From Oreohelix idahoensis (taxonomy: Eukaryota; Mollusca; Gastropoda; Stylommatophora; Oreohelicidae), in contig JAMPIV010004263.1 of assembly GCA_024509875.1 (NCBI GenBank), forward strand, positions 1 through 64,000: DNA of 64,000 bases. Direction: 5' to 3'. Under the pieces are notes generated by a model. That model searched no databases and was not told where the DNA came from. It saw nothing but the letters and a program-made list of their open reading frames with translations. Shown in pieces: positions 58,967-64,000 of this stretch. Numbering within the stretch: the first letter of the stretch is position 1; every line of letters begins with the position of its first letter. A program made the position numbers and the translations under genes.

Positions 58967-59593
58967 TGTGGTGTCGGCCCATGCACACCACATGTTAGAT
59001 TTATTGAGTTTGAGTTAGTGCTGATAAATGCGGCACTATTTGGGATATTTATTGAAAATGAGGCGCACCGGAAAATGACGTCAGAGTTTGTGTTGATATG
59101 TGTATGGCCAAGGTGAAGTAAAACCTTGCACTTTGTGACAGCTGTGGTTTTTGGCTGTGTTTTCTTTTTAAGTTCCAGTATGGACCTACTATGAAGTGTG
59201 TACCTCCTGACTGGAGAGGGTTTGTACAAGAGCATGAATACTCTTGAATTAAAAGTAATATGTACGGAGAAAATTAATAAATAAGGATTAATCATGAATA
59301 ACGAGTATGCATGCTACAAAGAATTTCAGTTATTAAAAGATGTCGAATTCGTTTTAAAAAGAAGACTGTTTTAGTTCCTCATTGGTCAGATAGAGAACCT
59401 GTATGCGTGTTGTGATAGAGGGAACAAAACTATGAAAAGTGAGAGATTTTACCCGGGATGTAACGGGATAACGAGCAGTACTATGAGCGACCGCTGGAGC
59501 AATCAAATATATATTAACTGTGGACAGGGGTAGCAATGTATCTATAATAATAATAAACGAACGCAAAATATATTCGAACGGCGCCCCACCACA
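58967..59593 (+). repeat. 3' LTR of Element 2 (627 bp)
   Basis: It is a direct repeat of 43801-44427 with the same length and about four differences. It is followed by the GATAT duplication at 59594-59598. Confidence 0.95.
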
Positions 59594-59598
59594 GATAT
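59594..59598. repeat. Target site duplication GATAT, right copy (Element 2)
   Basis: It is identical to 43796-43800. Confidence 0.92.
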
Positions 59599-61665
59599 CC
59601 TGATCCAACTACAGAGTGAATCAGGAATCACAATCAAATGTAAACACAATATCTGTGTACAAATATTATACAAAGGATCTTTGTCCTGACATAGAATAGT
59701 ATTACAATATGTGTGTAGTGTTATGCTCTGGTATTAAGAGGTAATACTGGCTTTTGAAGCTATGTTGTTGTTTGTCATCACGACTTCCTGTGTTTGTTAA
59801 TGGTGGAAATAATCTTGAAGGGTTCACAGTTCTTTTTATTTGTAAAACAATAACTGTCCCTCTTGCTGTAGTATTACAGTCAATTTTTAAAGGTGGGTTA
59901 TACAAGGGTGAGCTGCTCTGGCTGACGAATTCTTAACTTATGAGTCGGCGGCAGGAAAACTGGTTCCTCTGCTCGCTTGCTTCTCAGTTATCTTGAAATA
60001 CACCACTGGTCGATATCTTGGACAAGGAGTCTGCTGCCAGCCCTCTGGATCCAGCAAAACTCTGACCAGGTGCTGCTCTAATACTTCAGTACCACGGTCC
60101 CTGAAATAAGAAGGTTGTACCTCCTTCTTCAGAACTAATATATAATATCTATTTCCACACTGAAGTACAGGACATTACAAACACAGAGTTCAGCGCTGTA
60201 GGCCAACTGCTAGCTTCTCATGTGACAATATATATCAGTATTCCTCTCCCTAAGTGTTACAACGCCTCTGCAATTCCAGCGTTAATTCCTTCTATACAAT
60301 AAGATAGGTGTCATGTTACTACTTGGCAATCCCATATATGCCAATGCAGTTATGCTCCTCTCTGACAAGCTTTTACATGGTGGAGCAATATCTAGGCTTT
60401 GCCTTCTGTTTGCTACTGAACCACACACATACAGACACAATTTATCAATTCATATTCAATTTTCATATAATATATATATATAGATATATAGGAAATATGT
60501 CTAGTCTTACCACCATTCAAGGAAATATACACAAGTACGTTGACTGGCGATGAATTCTGGCACAATTTTGATCTGCCTTATCCCAGGCTTTTATTAGAAA
60601 AATATTAGCTTGCTCGCCACGCACTTGCTTCTCACAAACTATATTTTCAAAACTGGCCCTGAACTGACGCTTCTATTTGACTATATCGAACGCTCTAACC
60701 AATGAGACCATGTTTACAAGAGCCTTTGAAAAAACTTTACCCATCCTACCGTAACCATTAACAACCAACTAGTATTTGCAATCCGACTAATCAGGTTTCG
60801 CCTTACATATTTCTACAGCCAATCAAATCGTATCTAACTTGTTGGCCTCATTCCCCTAAAGCAGTGTTGTTCAAACAGCCATTATGAGCAAATATGATCT
60901 TGTGCTGTCAGACAACCTCACTATAGTATTTTGGCTATAATTTATTAAGTACTAGACCATTTGCGTAACACATAACATATTCTTTGTCCGCAAGTCTTAA
61001 GGTACAAGAATATATAAGTTTAATGGGGTTAAGTGGCTTCGTTCAAAATATGTATTATTCTAGGATAGTCGTGTATTTGTTTTTTTATTTTTCAAACCGC
61101 CACCTGTCCTGCCTTTTCGACTGTTCTGTCAGTATAAAGTCAGGATTTCAGACGTAAAACAGTATTGTGTCATGTTTCCTAATAAGCATTAAACATGTTT
61201 TTTAAAACCTTACCTCGTATCGTTAGTGTTTTTATCACTGTCTATTTGAAAGAAATCAGGCCTGCATGCCTTTCGCGTTCATTTTTTAATCGCGAGACGA
61301 CGTGGGATTGGCATTCCTCCGTGCATCTCTCTCTCTCTCTCTCTCTCTTCTAAGCCCGTCTGTCTTTTAGGTTAACGTAGTGTATGTAATGACATTAATG
61401 CAATATTATATCTAGGTCATTAAGCAGTGTGTCTATCAAGGTCGTCCAAGAAATACAGTACCAGTTTTATTTTTTAGAAACGCGTGTAGTTTATGCAGAC
61501 GAAGTAGAAAAGGGGGATCTCGGGTTCAGTCATTATGACGTTCTACAACGCAGGTGTACGCTATTGGGAAAAGCACTGGTCTTTTACCATTCTTCTTTCC
61601 TTCTATTAAATTACTTCGTTAGGCTTTACATTTATTTTCTCATTTATATATGTGGATTAGAATTT
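59599..61665. other. Unassigned sequence right of Element 2
   Basis: No recognised gene is present. It includes a short TA-rich tract (60466-60490) and a CT dinucleotide array (61326-61348). Small frames (59754-59936, 60308-60553) have no familiar motifs. Confidence 0.4.
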
Positions 61666-62099
61666 TTCACGACAGCTAAGAAAACGAAGATGGCTGTATA
61701 CCGCTCTACCTATGTCCCAGTCTTGACATATGGATGCGAGTCATGGGCAATGACAACAACCCACAAAAGCCAGATCCAAACCTCAGAAATGAGGTATCTG
61801 ATGAAGGTTGTTGAAGTAAGAAGAAGAGACATGGTCCGCAACCAGACGATACGACAAGGCCTAAAATCTCAACCCCTGCAGACTCAAGTAGAACAGTCCC
61901 AACTAAGATGGTCTGGCACAGTCTGCAGAATTGGAGAAGATTGGCTACCACGACAAGCATGGGAGACAAAGAGCCAGGGATCCAGACCGCTAGGACGACC
62001 GAGAGTCCTCTGGGAGGACAACATTAGACAATCTTTGCAGGACCGAGGGCAAGAATGGAACCAGGCCAGGATTAAGACAGCCGATAGGATAATCTGGCA

Positions 62100-62143
<44 letters not shown>

Positions 62144-62195
62144 AACCTCTACACCTCACGGTAGAAGGGGAACGACTAAGTAAGTAAGTAAGATC
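61666..62195 (+). pseudogene. LINE C-terminal region and 3' end, family C
   Basis: The frame reads KMAVYRSTYVPVLTYGCESW, then EMRYLMKVVEVRRRDMVRNQ, QLRWSGTVCRIGEDW and RPLGRPRVLWEDNIRQSL. This is the conserved post-RT tail of RTE-like LINEs (YGCESW and EMRYL...RRD motifs). It is severely 5'-truncated, with no RT core. The coding end runs into a CT array (62104-62140), then GGAACGACTAAGTAAGTAAG, a TAAG tail marking the 3' end. The same 3' end occurs at 15930-16137 without the CT expansion. Family C may be the C-terminus of family A; the two do not overlap here, so this is untested. Confidence 0.75.
62104..62140. repeat. CT dinucleotide microsatellite inside LINE C
   Basis: About 18 CT repeats occur where the related copy near 16085 has only CTCTC. 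Confidence 0.9.
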
Positions 62196-62235
62196 ACCAT
62201 CCATACTTCACATGCACGTTAAAAACATTTAGCTA

Positions 62236-62884
62236 AAAAATATATTTTAGAGCTTAAACATCTGAGAAGCATTGTCTCAGAAAATGAAAGACTTGACACA
62301 GAAATTGAAACACGATGTAAAAAAATCCAGTGCAATGATTTACCAAATGTCACTACTACTGAAACATCAAAATATCAATATAGGAACTAAAAGACAATTG
62401 ATAAATAATATCTTTTTAGCAACCCTTTTATATCGGGGTCAAACTTGAACTCTCATCATAACATAGGAGAGAGAAATTACATAATGTAAAATGAGATACT
62501 TAAGGAACGCCATCAATGTTACCAAGAGAGACAACGTGAGACATTATGACATCAGAAAAATTATAAGAACTATAGTACATGGAGCCCTATCAGTTACCAC
62601 TACATACCTACAACATAATGTCTGGTTTTAGTGGTTTTAGAACGTGAAGAAGACCAATAGGTAGATGCAACAATAATATTACATAAAGCATACAACAATA
62701 CATGCTCACAGCAGACAATGTGTGTGTGTGCACTCGTCTGTGTGTGCGTGTGTGTGTCAATCAGAAGAGAGGAAAAACTCGAAAGGAACACTAGAAAAAT
62801 AAGCAGCTGAAGGCTGTCACCTCAGGGATGCATTCCCATAATCAATTATGACTGAAGGGGCTATAAATTATTATTATTATATAT
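62236..62884 (+). pseudogene. LINE C-terminal region and 3' end, family D
   Basis: Frames near 62248-62450 give LKHLRSIVSENERLDTEIET and then, shifted, LKHQNINIGTKRQLINNIF. Around 62486-62570 it reads MRYLRNAINVTKRDNVRH. These fit the thumb and post-RT tail of a non-LTR RT (the usual FKYLGSxxxxxxxxDxEI and EMRxLRR...RD motifs). It ends near GAAGGGGCTATAAATTATTA with an ATT tail (62865-62880). It has frameshifts, no catalytic core, and lies just 3' of LINE C. Confidence 0.65.
62724..62758. repeat. TG-rich microsatellite
   Basis: An interrupted TG/TGTG array occurs within the LINE D 3' region. Confidence 0.8.
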
Positions 62885-64000
62885 AATCTCGAATAAGGCA
62901 AAAAAGATCAATAGAAAATAATAGAAAGTATAACGATGTGTCACCAATTGAATTAGTTAATAGTGATAGTTAATATGACAATATTTGCTTAAAAATTAAG
63001 CCTTTTATATCAGTAATGTGGCAGATTATAAATAGTCAAAGAGAGGTAAATGACTATAATAGTGAATAATAATAAATCAGTAGTCGGGGATTTGTATATT
63101 TAATGATGAGGCGCCTCTGGCAATAGCATGGTACAAATTCAAGTAGGTCTGCTAAAAAGGGTAGACCACATGCCTCCATTTTCTTTCACGCCATGTAACT
63201 CGTTGAGACCGCAGCAGAATGGTGCTCAGCAACTTTATCGAGAGATTGTAGATGTCGTGTCTGCGGTTTGCAAGACTATCAAGTTACAGTGACAGCAAGA
63301 TGCTTGAAGCCACGAGCTGTATAAGATGAGCATCATTATGTAGACAAAAACGTTGGTATGCAAAATAGGTATGCAAAACGCTTTGCTACGCAGAGAAACC
63401 AGTTAGGTCGTGAACAGACGAGGTCACGTGCTGTGAGCCTGAGACAATACCTCATAAGAACAGTTTGAAGTTTCAATTAAAAAGATAGTGAATATCAGGA
63501 GAAGTTAACGTAACCTGAAAGGTGTCCAGTAAATTCCAACATAACCTGAAATCAGCTGTATAAACCCAGAATAAAGATGTCCTGTGTAATGTAGCAGATG
63601 GAAGAGCCACGTGTCAAGATAGCAGAAATAAAGGACAATTGAGAACACTAAGATGTCTGAGATTTTTATATGAGCAGGAGGAGATATGCCTTACAAATCT
63701 TATGTTGACTTTCGTTCCATTTTGAACCCGTTGTACATTAGGGTAAATAAACGGCCTGAAGCAGCGTGCGACTTCGGTTCTGTTAGTTAGCAAGTCTAGC
63801 TACATATTGTATTTAAATGTGTGTCACGTTAAGTCATCATCATCATCAACGGCAAGGGAGAAAGAACCTGCTACTTTTAGTATTAAATCACGAGCAAGTA
63901 AAGTTTAAATTTGTGGCCAACTGTGACTAAACGGGTCGGCCCCTATCGATCTTTGTTTGACTCCAGCAGTATCGGTACATTTGTGGTACTGATTTTTATT
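62885..64000. other. Unassigned sequence at the right edge
   Basis: No coding region is recognised. The stretch GGTAAATAAACGGCCTGAAG at about 63741, followed by a C/T-rich segment, resembles the polyadenylation region of an LTR, but no matching repeat exists in the window to test it. Confidence 0.35.

Larger units (their letters stand above)
43801..59593 (+). mobile_element. Element 2: Gmr1-like LTR retrotransposon lacking integrase, host of a nested insertion
   Basis: The LTRs are both 627 bp and differ at four positions by my count. They are flanked by a perfect 5-bp GATAT duplication. Internal parts are a tRNA-Pro-like primer site (44432), a leader split by copy B (44428-45041 and 54356-55208), one gag-PR-RT-RNase H frame (55209-58700) and a polypurine tract before the 3' LTR. 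Without the nested 9.3-kb copy B the element is about 6.5 kb. It has no integrase domain anywhere. It is young but now disrupted, because the promoter-bearing LTR is separated from gag by copy B. Confidence 0.95.

Noticed and set aside
61326..61348. CT array as a regulatory GAGA-type element
   Set aside because: It is a plain dinucleotide microsatellite with no adjacent gene or promoter to support a role.

Overview
This is a eukaryotic, almost certainly invertebrate animal, repeat-dense intergenic region. It is AT-rich, with no bacterial operons, no rRNA or tRNA gene and no host gene that I can name with confidence. Nearly everything recognisable is a transposable element or a tandem repeat. 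The phylum cannot be fixed from the sequence. The mix of Ty3/gypsy elements of the Gmr1-like type, RTE-like non-LTR elements and Tc1 remnants fits an aquatic or other invertebrate.

Layout. (1) 1-7786: a plus-strand, frame-shattered copy (copy A) of a Gmr1-like LTR retrotransposon; its 5' LTR lies off the left edge and its 3' LTR is 6707-7786. (2) 7787-16140: a patchwork of LINE fragments, a small foldback element and a Tc1/mariner-type transposase gene split by a ~1.9 kb insertion. (3) 18700-24667: about 6 kb of a 38-bp minisatellite. (4) 25795-27356: a broken minus-strand gene of a multicopy metazoan family of unknown function. (5) 30036-43440: LINE fragments, one set in inverted orientation, and inside one of them a complete but decayed LTR element (Element 3, 31460-42470, GGCTC target duplication, LTRs of 2.1 and 2.5 kb). 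(6) 43801-59593: a plus-strand LTR element (Element 2, 627-bp LTRs, perfect GATAT target duplication) whose 5' leader was later invaded by a young, nearly intact minus-strand copy (copy B, 45042-54355) of the same family as copy A. (7) 61670-62884: two more LINE 3' ends with microsatellite tails.

The main biology. All three LTR elements are Gmr1-like. In copy B and Element 3 the integrase lies upstream of reverse transcriptase (PR-INT-RT-RNase H), the order usual for Ty1/copia, while the proteins themselves are of Ty3/gypsy type. The gags of copy B and Element 2 have a SCAN-like capsid region and an Asn/Arg-rich basic tail in place of CCHC knuckles. Element 2 is the most unusual: it has a single 1163-codon gag-pol frame, good LTRs, a primer site resembling tRNA-Pro and a perfect target duplication, yet the whole integrase (about 420 residues) is missing in frame. 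It looks like a non-autonomous element that would need integrase from a relative. LTR divergence counted by eye (4 differences in 627 bp for Element 2, 2 substitutions plus 2 single-base indels in about 1080 bp for copy B) agrees with the nesting order.

A quality caution: parts of copy A and of the minisatellite carry insertion-rich errors every 10-20 bases next to clean stretches, as in unpolished long-read assembly. Some apparent pseudogene damage may therefore be technical.
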